The notes: a model not told the origin generated them from the sequence alone. Counted from the first letter of the stretch, positions 1-6,008 are shown. The stretch: 6,151 nucleotides of DNA from Clostridia bacterium (GCA_900759575.1 CAAEVU010000202.1:1-6151), one strand, 5' to 3'. Numbers and translations: made by a program.

Positions 1-1332
1 AACACAGGGATGTTCCTGCCGGACAAAACCGTCACCCGTGCGGAAGCCGCCACCATGTTCTATAAGTTGCTGCTTTCCACCGATTGGGAAAAGCGGAGCT
101 TCTCCGATGTAAAAGACACCGCCTGGTACGCGGACGCCGTGAGCACTCTGGCTGGGCTGGGAATCGTTTCCGGCTATGAAGACGGCACCTTTGGTCCGGA
201 GCGGAAAATCACCCGGGCAGAATTTGTCACCATGGCCATGGCGTTCAGCACCCTGGAATACGGCGAAAGCTCTTTCTCCGATGTGTCCAACACTTCCTGG
301 GCCGCTCCCTACATTTACAGCGCCGCCAAACAGGGCTGGGTCTCCGGCATGGGAGACGGCACCTTTGCCCCCAATAAGAGCATTACCCGCGCTGAGGCGG
401 TATCCATTCTGAACAAGATGCTGGGCCGCACCGCCGATGCGGATGTGAAATCCCTGACAGACGTGAAAAACTTCTACGATCTGTTCCCCACCCACTGGGC
501 ATATCCGGCCATTGTGGAAGCCTCCACAGCCCACACCTATCACATGGAGGACGGCACTGACTCCACCTCTCCCACCGAGGTCTGGGACAGCTATGAGCAG
601 GACACCTCCACGGTGGAAAGCCACTGGGTCCGGGAAAACGGCGAACTCTACTATGTGGACGGCTCCACCCGGAAGATCGTCCGGGGACAAACCACCATTG
701 ACGGCACCACCTACAAGTTTGAAAATTCCGGCGCGGCTTACAACGGGTTCTACTACGAAGGTTCCTGGAAACGCTACTATAAAAACGGCGTGATCGTCAA
801 CGACATTTCCGGTCTGGGAGTGGTCAGCGGTCCCTACTACATCAAGGTGTATAAGCCCGCCAACTATCTGATTATCTTCGCCAAAGATTCCGCAACCGGT
901 AAATATACCATTCCCGTGCGGGCCATGTTGGTTTCCTGCGGCAACGCCACACCTACCGGCACCTACTACACCCCTGCCCGGTACCGTTGGCTGAAGATGG
1001 TGGGCGACACTTGGGCGCAGTGGTGCACCCAGATCCAAGGAAACTACCTGTTCCACTCGGTGCCCAACTGGACTCACGACAACTTCGACCTGGAGGTTGG
1101 GGAATACAACATGCTGGGGCAAACACGTTCCATGGGATGTATCCGCCTGTGCTGCCGTGACGCCAAATGGATCTACGACAACTGCCAGCTTGGCACTCAG
1201 GTATACATTTCCGCCACGGAAACCTCCGGACCTCTCTCCAAGCCCACAGGCATCAAGCTTCCCTCTTGGCACACCTGGGACCCCACCGATCCCACTGCAT
1301 ATTATGCCTGCCAACAGCGGGGATGCCACTAA
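1..1332 (+). CDS. SLH-domain L,D-transpeptidase (YkuD family), 5' end missing
   Basis: This is the C-terminal 443 residues of a secreted cell-wall protein. The frame is open from base 1 and the first residues sit inside an SLH repeat, so the true start and signal peptide lie outside the window. Counting the first visible codon as 1, an SLH repeat ends near 24, and two full repeats follow at about 34-82 and 92-141. Their ITRAE-type motifs are at 11-15, 70-74 and 128-132. Residues 208-270 resemble choline/cell-wall-binding repeats, with short Gly/Tyr-rich strands. Residues 281-404 are a YkuD domain with TPTGTY, a conserved His at 352 and the catalytic Cys at 380 in SMGCIRL. SLH domains bind secondary wall polymers; YkuD enzymes form 3-3 peptidoglycan cross-links or attach proteins to the wall. 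The usual His in S-H-G-C is Met here. The C-terminal half has eight cysteines, which is many for an exported protein. The family call is firm; the exact substrate is unknown. Confidence 0.9.
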   Translation, partial: NTGMFLPDKTVTRAEAATMFYKLLLSTDWEKRSFSDVKDTAWYADAVSTLAGLGIVSGYEDGTFGPERKITRAEFVTMAMAFSTLEYGESSFSDVSNTSWAAPYIYSAAKQGWVSGMGDGTFAPNKSITRAEAVSILNKMLGRTADADVKSLTDVKNFYDLFPTHWAYPAIVEASTAHTYHMEDGTDSTSPTEVWDSYEQDTSTVESHWVRENGELYYVDGSTRKIVRGQTTIDGTTYKFENSGAAYNGFYYEGSWKRYYKNGVIVNDISGLGVVSGPYYIKVYKPANYLIIFAKDSATGKYTIPVRAMLVSCGNATPTGTYYTPARYRWLKMVGDTWAQWCTQIQGNYLFHSVPNWTHDNFDLEVGEYNMLGQTRSMGCIRLCCRDAKWIYDNCQLGTQVYISATETSGPLSKPTGIKLPSWHTWDPTDPTAYYACQQRGCH

Positions 1333-1342
1333 CATTACATGC

Positions 1343-1375
1343 AAGACGGCTGGTCTATTCCAGCCGTCTTTTTTT
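1343..1375 (+). terminator. Intrinsic terminator of the L,D-transpeptidase gene
   Basis: A perfect 11-bp stem (AAGACGGCTGG at 1343-1353 pairing with 1360-1370) with a six-base loop is followed by a run of seven T (1369-1375). It starts 11 bases after the stop codon and separates this gene from the peptidase gene downstream. Confidence 0.95.
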
Positions 1376-1422
1376 ATTTCACACCTTTTCATTCCTTTTG
1401 TCCATCTTTGTGCAAAAGGTGG

Positions 1423-1451
1423 TTGCGGCCGGGGAAATTTCCGCCTATAAT
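1423..1451 (+). promoter_or_regulatory. Sigma-A-type promoter of the S9 peptidase gene
   Basis: A consensus -10 box TATAAT (1446-1451) lies 17 bases after a weak -35 box TTGCGG (1423-1428). The predicted start is near 1458, giving a leader of about 33 bases. The spacer contains the perfect palindrome GGAAATTTCC (1433-1442), a possible operator. Confidence 0.7.
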
Positions 1452-1490
1452 GGGGACAAGCCTACATCTATTTTGAAAGGATGGGATTCC

Positions 1491-3491
1491 ATGAAAGCAC
1501 TTACGTTAGACGCTTTTACAAATTACGCCTTCCTCTCTGGGCTGCGCTGCGGCCCGGAAGGGGAGCTGGCTTTTTTGACAGCCAAAGCCGACCAGGAAGA
1601 AAATTCCTACCGGCGGGATCTGTGGTATAAACCCGCTCAGGGCGACGCCCTCCAGCTGACCACCGACGGCAAGACCGGCGGCTTCCTCTGGGACGGCCCT
1701 CACACGCTGCTGTTTTCTTCCGGACGTGACCCGGAACAGAAAAAGCATCAGGACGCAGGGGAAGAATACACCGCGTTTTACCGGTTGAACACCCAGGGCG
1801 GTGAAGCCCAAAAGGCATTTTCCGTGCCTCTTTCCGCCTCGTTGCAGGAGAAGCTGGGAGACGGTTTGTACCTGCTGCGGGTGGACTGGGACCTGCGGTT
1901 CTCCAAAGCCTACACCATGAAGGGCTCCGGGAAAGAAGAACTTCTCAAAGAAAAGAAAGAGGAAAAGGACTATCAGGTGCTGGACGAACTGCCCTTCTAT
2001 TTCAACGGCCAGGGCTATATCAACAAGCACCGTGACGCCCTGTTCCTGTACGAAGAAGGCACCGGGAAGCTCACCCGGGTCACCAGGGAGACCTTCTCCA
2101 CAGGCAGCGCCCATCTGAGTCCCGACGGCAGCCGGATTCTTTTCACCGGCCAGAATTACACGGTGAAAATGAAGAACAAATCCGGGGTGTATTTCTACGA
2201 CATAAAGGCAGGAAAAACCACCCAGCTTCTGGCGCCCCGGACCTATGAAGTCTATGACGCCCTGTGGTGGGGGGAGAAGATCTTAGTCCTGGCCACGGAT
2301 CAGAAACGCTATGGTTTGAACGAGAACGTACAGTTCTATACCCTGGACCCGGCTACCTGCGAAATGGCTCTGCTGGCTCCCTACGAGGAAGCGGTAGGCT
2401 CCTCCGTGGGCAGCGACTGCCGTTTGGGCGGTGGTAAATCATGGGTGGTCCAGGACGGGAAATTCTATTTTACCGCCACCATCCGGAACGCGTCTCAGGT
2501 GTTCTGCCTGGAGCCTTCCGGAGAGATCCGGCCGGTGTACACCCAGGAAGGTTCTGTGGACTGCCTGGACATGGCCGACGGCAAGCTGTATTTCATCGGC
2601 ATGCAGGACATGAAGCTTCAGGAAGTCTACTCTTGGGACGAAGCCGCATCCCAGCGGGAGCAGCTCACCTCTTTGAACAGCCAGGTTTTGGAGGACGTGT
2701 ATGTGGCCGCTCCCCAAAAGCTTTGCTTTGAAAACGACGGCACCGACCTGGGCGGCTGGGTACTTTTGCCCAAGGATTTTGACTCTGCCAAAACCTACCC
2801 CGCAGTGCTGGACATCCACGGCGGACCCAAAACCGTTTACGGGGAAGTGTTCTACCACGAGATGCAGTACTGGGCCAACCTGGGCTATTTCGTATTCTTC
2901 TGCAATCCCCGGGGCGGCGACGGCCGGGGCAACGAATTTGCCGATCTGAAAGGAAAATACGGCACCATCGACTATGACGACATCATGGCCTTTACCGACA
3001 AGGTGCTGGAGACCTATCCCCAGATCGACAAAGAGCGGCTGTGCGTCACCGGCGGCAGCTACGGCGGCTTTATGACCAACTGGATCGTGGGTCATACTCA
3101 GCGGTTTGCCGCCGCGGCCACCCAGCGTTCCATCGCCAACTGGGTGGGCTTTGGATTCACCTCCGACATTGGCGAAAGCTTTGCCAGGGACCAGATGGGA
3201 CTGGGCTCCAAGGGCACTGTGTGGAACAGCATGGAAAAGCTGTGGCAGCACTCCCCCCTGAAATATTTGGACAAGTGCTCCACCCCCACCCTGATCATCC
3301 ACAGCGACGAAGACTATCGCTGCCCCCTGTCGGAAGGCTACCAGATGTACTCCGCTTTGCAGCAGCTGGGTGTGGAAACCAGAATGATCATCTTCCACGG
3401 AGAAAATCACGAGCTTTCCCGCAGCGGCAAACCCCGTCACCGCATCCGCCGCTTGAAGGAAATCACCGACTGGTTCGAAAAGCATATTTGA
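1491..3491 (+). CDS. S9-family (prolyl oligopeptidase / acylaminoacyl-peptidase type) serine peptidase
   Basis: This 666-residue protein has no signal peptide or membrane segment and is probably a cytosolic peptidase trimming short peptides. Residues 1 to about 420 look like the beta-propeller that gates substrate size in this family, with repeated motifs such as LSPDGSRILFTG. Residues about 430-666 are the alpha/beta-hydrolase domain. It shows HGGP at 443-446, NPRGGDGRG at 472-480, the nucleophile Ser523 in GGSYGG, Asp608 in SDEDYRCP and His640 in GENHELS, so the catalytic triad is complete. Length fits the S9C group. The start at 1491 follows the promoter and has GAAAGG ten bases upstream; the frame stays open further 5' but that stretch runs through the promoter and the previous terminator. 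The gene is a single unit between two terminators. The exact specificity (acylaminoacyl, dipeptidyl or oligopeptidase) cannot be read from sequence alone. Confidence 0.93.
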   Translation: MKALTLDAFTNYAFLSGLRCGPEGELAFLTAKADQEENSYRRDLWYKPAQGDALQLTTDGKTGGFLWDGPHTLLFSSGRDPEQKKHQDAGEEYTAFYRLNTQGGEAQKAFSVPLSASLQEKLGDGLYLLRVDWDLRFSKAYTMKGSGKEELLKEKKEEKDYQVLDELPFYFNGQGYINKHRDALFLYEEGTGKLTRVTRETFSTGSAHLSPDGSRILFTGQNYTVKMKNKSGVYFYDIKAGKTTQLLAPRTYEVYDALWWGEKILVLATDQKRYGLNENVQFYTLDPATCEMALLAPYEEAVGSSVGSDCRLGGGKSWVVQDGKFYFTATIRNASQVFCLEPSGEIRPVYTQEGSVDCLDMADGKLYFIGMQDMKLQEVYSWDEAASQREQLTSLNSQVLEDVYVAAPQKLCFENDGTDLGGWVLLPKDFDSAKTYPAVLDIHGGPKTVYGEVFYHEMQYWANLGYFVFFCNPRGGDGRGNEFADLKGKYGTIDYDDIMAFTDKVLETYPQIDKERLCVTGGSYGGFMTNWIVGHTQRFAAAATQRSIANWVGFGFTSDIGESFARDQMGLGSKGTVWNSMEKLWQHSPLKYLDKCSTPTLIIHSDEDYRCPLSEGYQMYSALQQLGVETRMIIFHGENHELSRSGKPRHRIRRLKEITDWFEKHI

Positions 3492-3519
3492 TCCGACCGG
3501 GCATTTGCCTTGGACTTTG

Positions 3520-3549
3520 GGAGGAGCCGTTGGGCTCCTCCTTTCTTTT
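3520..3549 (+). terminator. Intrinsic terminator of the S9 peptidase gene
   Basis: A perfect 9-bp stem, GGAGGAGCC (3520-3528) with 3533-3541, and the tetraloop GTTG are followed by TTTCTTTT. It begins 28 bases after the stop codon. Confidence 0.92.
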
Positions 3550-3609
3550 CCCCCATTCCCTTGTACTAAGCAGCCCCCCGCTTTCATATGTATAAAACAC
3601 ATTGGAAGC

Positions 3610-3617
3610 GAGGGGTG
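3610..3617 (+). promoter_or_regulatory. Ribosome binding site that fixes the spoIIID start
   Basis: The sequence GAGGGGTG lies just before the ATG at 3621, a normal spacing. An in-frame upstream ATG at 3588 has no purine-rich sequence before it. This favours the shorter protein, whose N terminus also matches the family better. Confidence 0.65.
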
Positions 3618-3620
3618 CAT

Positions 3621-3875
3621 ATGTCCAATCAAGTGATCGACGACCGGGCTACCAGGCTCGGCGAGTACATTGTGGAAAACAAGGCCACCGTGCGCCGGGC
3701 TGCCAAACAGTTCGGCGTCAGCAAGAGCACGGTACACAAGGATGTCTCCCAGCGCCTGAAATACCTGGACAGCAGCCTTTACCGGGATGTGAAAAACGTG
3801 CTGGCGGTGAACAAGGCCCAACGGCACATCCGGGGCGGCTTGGCTACCAAGAAAAAGTATCAGGCTCTCAAATAA
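3621..3875 (+). CDS. spoIIID: Sporulation transcription factor SpoIIID
   Basis: This 84-residue protein is a small DNA-binding regulator of sporulation. The segment from about residue 13 to 81 follows the known SpoIIID pattern closely: LGEYIVENKATVR, then the helix-turn-helix core AAKQFGVSKSTVHKD (27-41), then RHIRGGLATKKKYQ near the C terminus, the basic region that also contacts DNA. By family knowledge SpoIIID acts in the mother cell, activating and repressing many genes of the early sigma-E regulon and helping the switch to sigma K. The start at 3621 is chosen from the ribosome binding site; an ATG at 3588 would add 11 residues. No good sigma-E promoter is visible upstream, although a near match to the SpoIIID site lies at 3593-3602. 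The gene is convergent with a SpoIIQ-like gene and shares its terminator. Confidence 0.95.
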   Translation: MSNQVIDDRATRLGEYIVENKATVRRAAKQFGVSKSTVHKDVSQRLKYLDSSLYRDVKNVLAVNKAQRHIRGGLATKKKYQALK

Positions 3876-3910
3876 AAAGGGCGGGGCTCCTGAGAGCTCC
3901 CGCCTTTTTT
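3874..3910. terminator. Bidirectional terminator shared by spoIIID and the SpoIIQ-like gene
   Basis: A GC-rich stem of about 15 bp (3874-3889 with 3894-3909, one single-base bulge on each side) closes a CTGA loop. It is flanked by five A on the left and six T on the right, so it ends in a U-run when transcribed from either strand. It overlaps the spoIIID stop codon and starts four bases after the stop of the opposing gene. Confidence 0.9.
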
Positions 3911-3913
3911 CCG

Positions 3914-4789
3914 TTATTCCTTACCGTCGATCACGCTTTGCGGGTCCATGGCCACGCCGTCACGACGGACTTCCAAGTGCAAATGTGGCTCTTCCGCCGC
4001 TTCGAACGGCACCGCTGTCACCACGCCGATCTGCTGGCCCATGGTCACGATCTCCCCAGGTTCCACCAGGAAATTTTCTCCCAATCCGCAATAGTAGAAC
4101 AAATAGTCCCCGTGTTCGATCAAGGCCACGTTTCCCAGCATATTGTCGGTATAGGTCTCCAACACCTGGCCGTTGGCACAGGCCAGCACCGGGGACTCAC
4201 TTTCCGACTCCACATCCAACCCTGTGTGGATTCGCCAATCCTTCATGGTGGGGGAATACACCGGCACGCCCGCGCTATAGGCGTTTAACACTTCCCCATC
4301 TTCAATGGGCCAGATCATCTCGGTGCTGATCTCATACAAGGGCGCGGTGGTGGGGACTTCTTCCGTTTCTTGACTCTCGGTTGCGGAAGAACTTTCTTCC
4401 GCCTCTTCCTGATCCTGGTCCTCTTCTTCCGTGTCAGTCTGGGTCACGGCTCCGGCGGTCTCCTGGGCGGAAGAATCCCTGGGGGCTTCCGGGTCGTCGT
4501 CAATCTCACTGGCAGCAGCGGAAGTCTCCTCCTTGCTGGAGACGCTGTTTTCCCCTTCCCCATCCTGGTCCTCCGGGGAAACGTCCACATCCAAGCTGGT
4601 TTCCTGGCCTTCCCGCACGTCCTCTTCCTGCTGGTCAATCAACTCCTGATCTTCCACAGGCTCCACGTAACTGTTCACCGCGTCATAGGTACTCCAGGCC
4701 GCGATGCCCACTGCCACCAAACACACCGCCAATGCCAGATAAAACCCGTTGCGCCGGGTCTTCTCCTGTGAAAAGCGTTTTCCGTTCAT
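3914..4789 (-). CDS. spoIIQ: SpoIIQ-like membrane-anchored LytM (M23) peptidase-domain protein
   Basis: This 291-residue protein has a short basic N terminus, one membrane segment (about 15-32), a very acidic linker (about 42-152) and a C-terminal LytM domain (about 158-285). The zinc ligands are present: His188 and Asp192 in HTGLD, and His271 in HLH (269-271). At the usual YAHL motif it reads YCGL (233-236), so the additional catalytic His is replaced by Gly235. By family knowledge SpoIIQ sits in the forespore membrane, binds mother-cell SpoIIIAH across the engulfment space and is needed for engulfment and forespore gene expression. The position beside spoIIID supports this over a general cell-wall M23 hydrolase. 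The ATG at 4789 has GAAAGG 11 bases upstream; an in-frame GTG at 4795 is closer to it and would add two residues. The frame stays open to 4951, but that extension runs through noncoding-looking DNA. The M23 call is firm; SpoIIQ identity is likely. Confidence 0.85.
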   Translation of the reverse strand: MNGKRFSQEKTRRNGFYLALAVCLVAVGIAAWSTYDAVNSYVEPVEDQELIDQQEEDVREGQETSLDVDVSPEDQDGEGENSVSSKEETSAAASEIDDDPEAPRDSSAQETAGAVTQTDTEEEDQDQEEAEESSSATESQETEEVPTTAPLYEISTEMIWPIEDGEVLNAYSAGVPVYSPTMKDWRIHTGLDVESESESPVLACANGQVLETYTDNMLGNVALIEHGDYLFYYCGLGENFLVEPGEIVTMGQQIGVVTAVPFEAAEEPHLHLEVRRDGVAMDPQSVIDGKE

Positions 4790-4927
4790 AAGCACACATT
4801 CCTTTCGGATCAAAATACCGTTCCTGCACTGGTATTCTGAGCCTTTTGGAATGGGTTTATTCACCTTTTGGAAATCCCTTTCCAAGGCTTTCTTTTTTTG
4901 TTTCCAAACAATCCCTGCTTGTCCCAA

Positions 4928-4967
4928 ACAAAAGAAAAAACCGGCAACCAAATTGGCTGTCGGCTTT
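4928..4967 (-). terminator. Imperfect terminator-like hairpin, better on the minus strand
   Basis: A stem centred near 4950 pairs GCCGACAGCCA with TGGTTGCCGGT (minus strand) around an ATT loop, with G-U wobbles and one A-C mismatch. It is followed by TTTTTTCTTTT on the minus strand. Read on the plus strand it has one wobble and two mismatches, with TTTTTCTTT after it. It would end a minus-strand transcript coming from about 5050, since no gene is known there. Confidence 0.55.
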
Positions 4968-5046
4968 TTCTTTAGCTTGAGGGGTATTATTGAGGAGGGT
5001 AGAACATGTATCTCAAGAAAAGGTGCGGTCCATTTCTTTTGAGTAC
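4930..5046 (-). ncRNA. Possible small RNA (speculative)
   Basis: A perfect -10 box TATAAT lies on the minus strand (5058-5053), and a terminator-like hairpin lies about 90-115 bases further on. A transcript between them would be about 115 bases. It would have a 5' hairpin (5043-5012, CTCAA/TTGAG and GAAA/TTTC pairs), then an unpaired stretch with CCCTCCTC and CCCCTC that could pair with Shine-Dalgarno sequences, then the terminator. No recognisable -35 box exists at 16-18 bases, which weakens the case. It overlaps a possible small ORF on the other strand. Confidence 0.25.
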
Positions 5047-5098
5047 GGTGTTATTATACCCAGAAATCCCCGGCGAGTTGTTACGGCGCTGTGAATAA
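5006..5098 (+). CDS. Possible 30-residue small ORF, unknown function
   Basis: An ATG at 5006 is preceded by a very good ribosome binding site, GAGGAGGG (4992-4999), at six bases, and opens a 30-codon frame starting MYLKKRCGPFLLSTVLLYPE and ending in RRCE. A possible -10 box TATTAT is at 4985-4990, without a clear -35. I do not recognise the peptide. Its leucine codons are mostly TTA, TTG and CTT, unlike the CTG-rich genes around it, which argues against a long-standing coding sequence. A minus-strand small RNA reading of the same bases would explain the purine-rich stretch equally well. Confidence 0.25.
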   Translation: MYLKKRCGPFLLSTVLLYPEIPGELLRRCE

Positions 5099-5180
5099 AC
5101 CTTAAAAAATTTCTTCCCTTTTTGTGAACTTTTCAGAGGTATCCGTCTCCCTTCCCCGGCCAAAAAAATTCCCATTTTTA

Positions 5181-5194
5181 CAAACAAACGTTTG
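5181..5194. promoter_or_regulatory. SOS box (LexA operator) of lexA
   Basis: CAAAC-AAAC-GTTTG is a symmetric match to the Firmicutes LexA/DinR operator of the form CGAAC-N4-GTTCG. Its right half contains the 10-bp palindrome CAAACGTTTG (5185-5194). It overlaps the -35 box of the lexA promoter, so bound LexA would block RNA polymerase and lexA would repress itself. Confidence 0.85.
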
Positions 5195-5220
5195 CGATTG
5201 CTGCCGGTCTGTGCTATAAT
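5192..5220 (+). promoter_or_regulatory. Sigma-A promoter of lexA
   Basis: TTGCGA (5192-5197) and TATAAT (5215-5220) are separated by 17 bases. The predicted start is near 5227, about 35 bases before the lexA ATG. The -35 box overlaps the SOS box. Confidence 0.85.
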
Positions 5221-5261
5221 GAAAGCACGTAAAAGTATTTTTAGGAAAGCGGGGCGTGGTT

Positions 5262-5843
5262 ATGGAGCATCTCACGAAAAGCCAACAGAAGGTTTACGAC
5301 TTTCTCAGGCAGGAAACCTCCAAGGGTGTGCCGCCCACGGTGCGGGAGATCTGCGCTGCGACTGGTCTGCGGTCCACTTCCACTGTTCACGCCCATCTGA
5401 AAACCCTGGAACGTCTGGGGTACATCACACGGGAGGCGGGCCTGAACCGCTCCATCCGGGTCGAGGGGGAAACCCCTGCCGCGCAAGTGCCGATTTTGGG
5501 CAAGGTCACAGCAGGTATGCCCATTCTGGCGGTGGAGGACATTGAAGGGTACCTTCCCTTCCCCCAAAAAGAGGGCAAGGAGCTGTTTGCCCTGCACGTC
5601 AGCGGACTGAGCATGCGGGACGCGGGCATCCTGGACGGGGATTATGTGGTGGCGGAGCGCACTGCCACTGCCGACGACGGGGAGATCGTAGTGGCCATGA
5701 TCGACGATGAAGCCACGGTCAAACGCCTGTACCGGGAAAAAGACCGGGTGCGTCTACAGCCGGAAAATCCCGATTTCCAGCCCATCTATTCGGACCATGC
5801 TTCGGTGCTGGGAAAAGTCATCGCGGTCATGCGGTACTATTGA
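5262..5843 (+). CDS. lexA: LexA, SOS-response repressor and self-cleaving protease
   Basis: This 193-residue protein represses DNA-damage genes and cleaves itself when stimulated by RecA-ssDNA filaments. Residues 1-65 form the winged helix-turn-helix with the LexA pattern LTKSQQKVYDFL, then PPTVREICAATG and a recognition helix at about 39-49. The autocleavage site is Ala84-Gly85 in KVTAGMPI. The catalytic dyad is Ser117 (in GLSMRDAGILDGD) and Lys154 (in ATVKRLY). All functional residues are in place and the length is normal. The ATG at 5262 is seven bases after GGGG; an in-frame GTG at 5256, nine bases after AGGA (5243-5246), would add two residues and cannot be excluded. An SOS box over the promoter indicates autoregulation. 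The gene is a single unit ended by a terminator. Identity is very secure. Confidence 0.97.
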   Translation: MEHLTKSQQKVYDFLRQETSKGVPPTVREICAATGLRSTSTVHAHLKTLERLGYITREAGLNRSIRVEGETPAAQVPILGKVTAGMPILAVEDIEGYLPFPQKEGKELFALHVSGLSMRDAGILDGDYVVAERTATADDGEIVVAMIDDEATVKRLYREKDRVRLQPENPDFQPIYSDHASVLGKVIAVMRYY

Positions 5844-5856
5844 GTTTTGCATCCTG

Positions 5857-5891
5857 AAAGGGAGCGGCCAAGTTTGGCTGCTCCCTTTTTT
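5857..5891 (+). terminator. Intrinsic terminator of lexA
   Basis: A long stem (AAAGGGAGCGGCCA from 5857 pairing with TGGCTGCTCCCTTT, one G-U wobble) with a small AGTT loop ends in a run of T up to 5891. It begins 13 bases after the lexA stop codon. Confidence 0.93.
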
Positions 5892-5947
5892 GCTGCCCTC
5901 CCCGTTTTGCAAGTTCCCTTTTCTCCAAAAAATTCCGGTTTCCCCCC

Positions 5948-5976
5948 TTGACAAAGGGACGGGGCGCAGGTATTAT
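5948..5976 (+). promoter_or_regulatory. Strong sigma-A promoter of the GntR-type gene
   Basis: A perfect -35 box TTGACA (5948-5953) and a -10 box TATTAT (5971-5976) are spaced by 17 bases. The predicted start is near 5983, directly at the edge of the dyad that follows. Confidence 0.88.
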
Positions 5977-5984
5977 AGTCTTGC

Positions 5985-6008
5985 AGTTAGTTACTCGACT
6001 AATTAACT
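5985..6008. promoter_or_regulatory. 24-bp dyad, probable operator of the GntR-type regulator
   Basis: AGTTAGTTA (5985-5993) and TAATTAACT (6000-6008) form an inverted repeat centred on TCGA (5995-5998); 10 of 12 base pairs are symmetric. It covers the predicted transcription start and ends just before the ribosome binding site. GntR proteins of the YtrA type commonly bind such sites in front of their own operon, so autorepression is the likely role. Confidence 0.7.

Larger units (their letters stand above)
4790..5261. other. Divergent intergenic region between the SpoIIQ-like gene and lexA
   Basis: This stretch has no recognisable conserved gene and is richer in A and T than its neighbours. 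It contains the SpoIIQ-like leader (4790-4920), a terminator-like hairpin (4928-4967), a possible 30-codon ORF or opposing small RNA (4930-5098), a T-rich stretch without structure that I can support (5099-5180), and the lexA promoter with its SOS box (5181-5220). I see no clear sigma-F promoter for the SpoIIQ-like gene; the best guess on the minus strand (GAATA at 4862-4858, GGCTCAGAAT at 4843-4834, 14-base spacer) is weak. Confidence 0.7.

Noticed and set aside
1167..1490. Upstream extension of the S9 peptidase frame
   Set aside because: It overlaps the previous gene in another frame, a strong terminator and the promoter; the ATG at 1491 has a suitable ribosome binding site.
1506..2114. Long open frames on the minus strand inside the S9 peptidase gene (also 2439-3827)
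   Set aside because: They lie antisense to a gene with a full catalytic triad, have no ribosome binding site or family resemblance, and result from GC-biased codon use.
3561..3592. Promoter for spoIIID from TTGTAC and CATATGTA
   Set aside because: Spacing and boxes fit neither sigma A nor sigma E well; a real promoter is expected here but I cannot point to it.
4370..4791. Open frames on the plus strand opposite the acidic linker of the SpoIIQ-like gene
   Set aside because: They mirror the low-complexity Glu/Asp/Ser codons of the true gene and show no domain or start signal.
4790..4951. Upstream extension of the SpoIIQ-like frame to an ATG at 4951
   Set aside because: It would start in a terminator-like hairpin, place about 54 extra residues before the membrane anchor and ignore the ribosome binding site near 4801.
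4987..5187. 66-codon frame on the minus strand upstream of lexA
   Set aside because: No ribosome binding site precedes its ATG, its composition is not protein-like, and it crosses the possible small RNA promoter.
5754..6006. Small frames overlapping the end of lexA and the following intergenic region on both strands
   Set aside because: They run through the lexA terminator and the next promoter and have no start signals.
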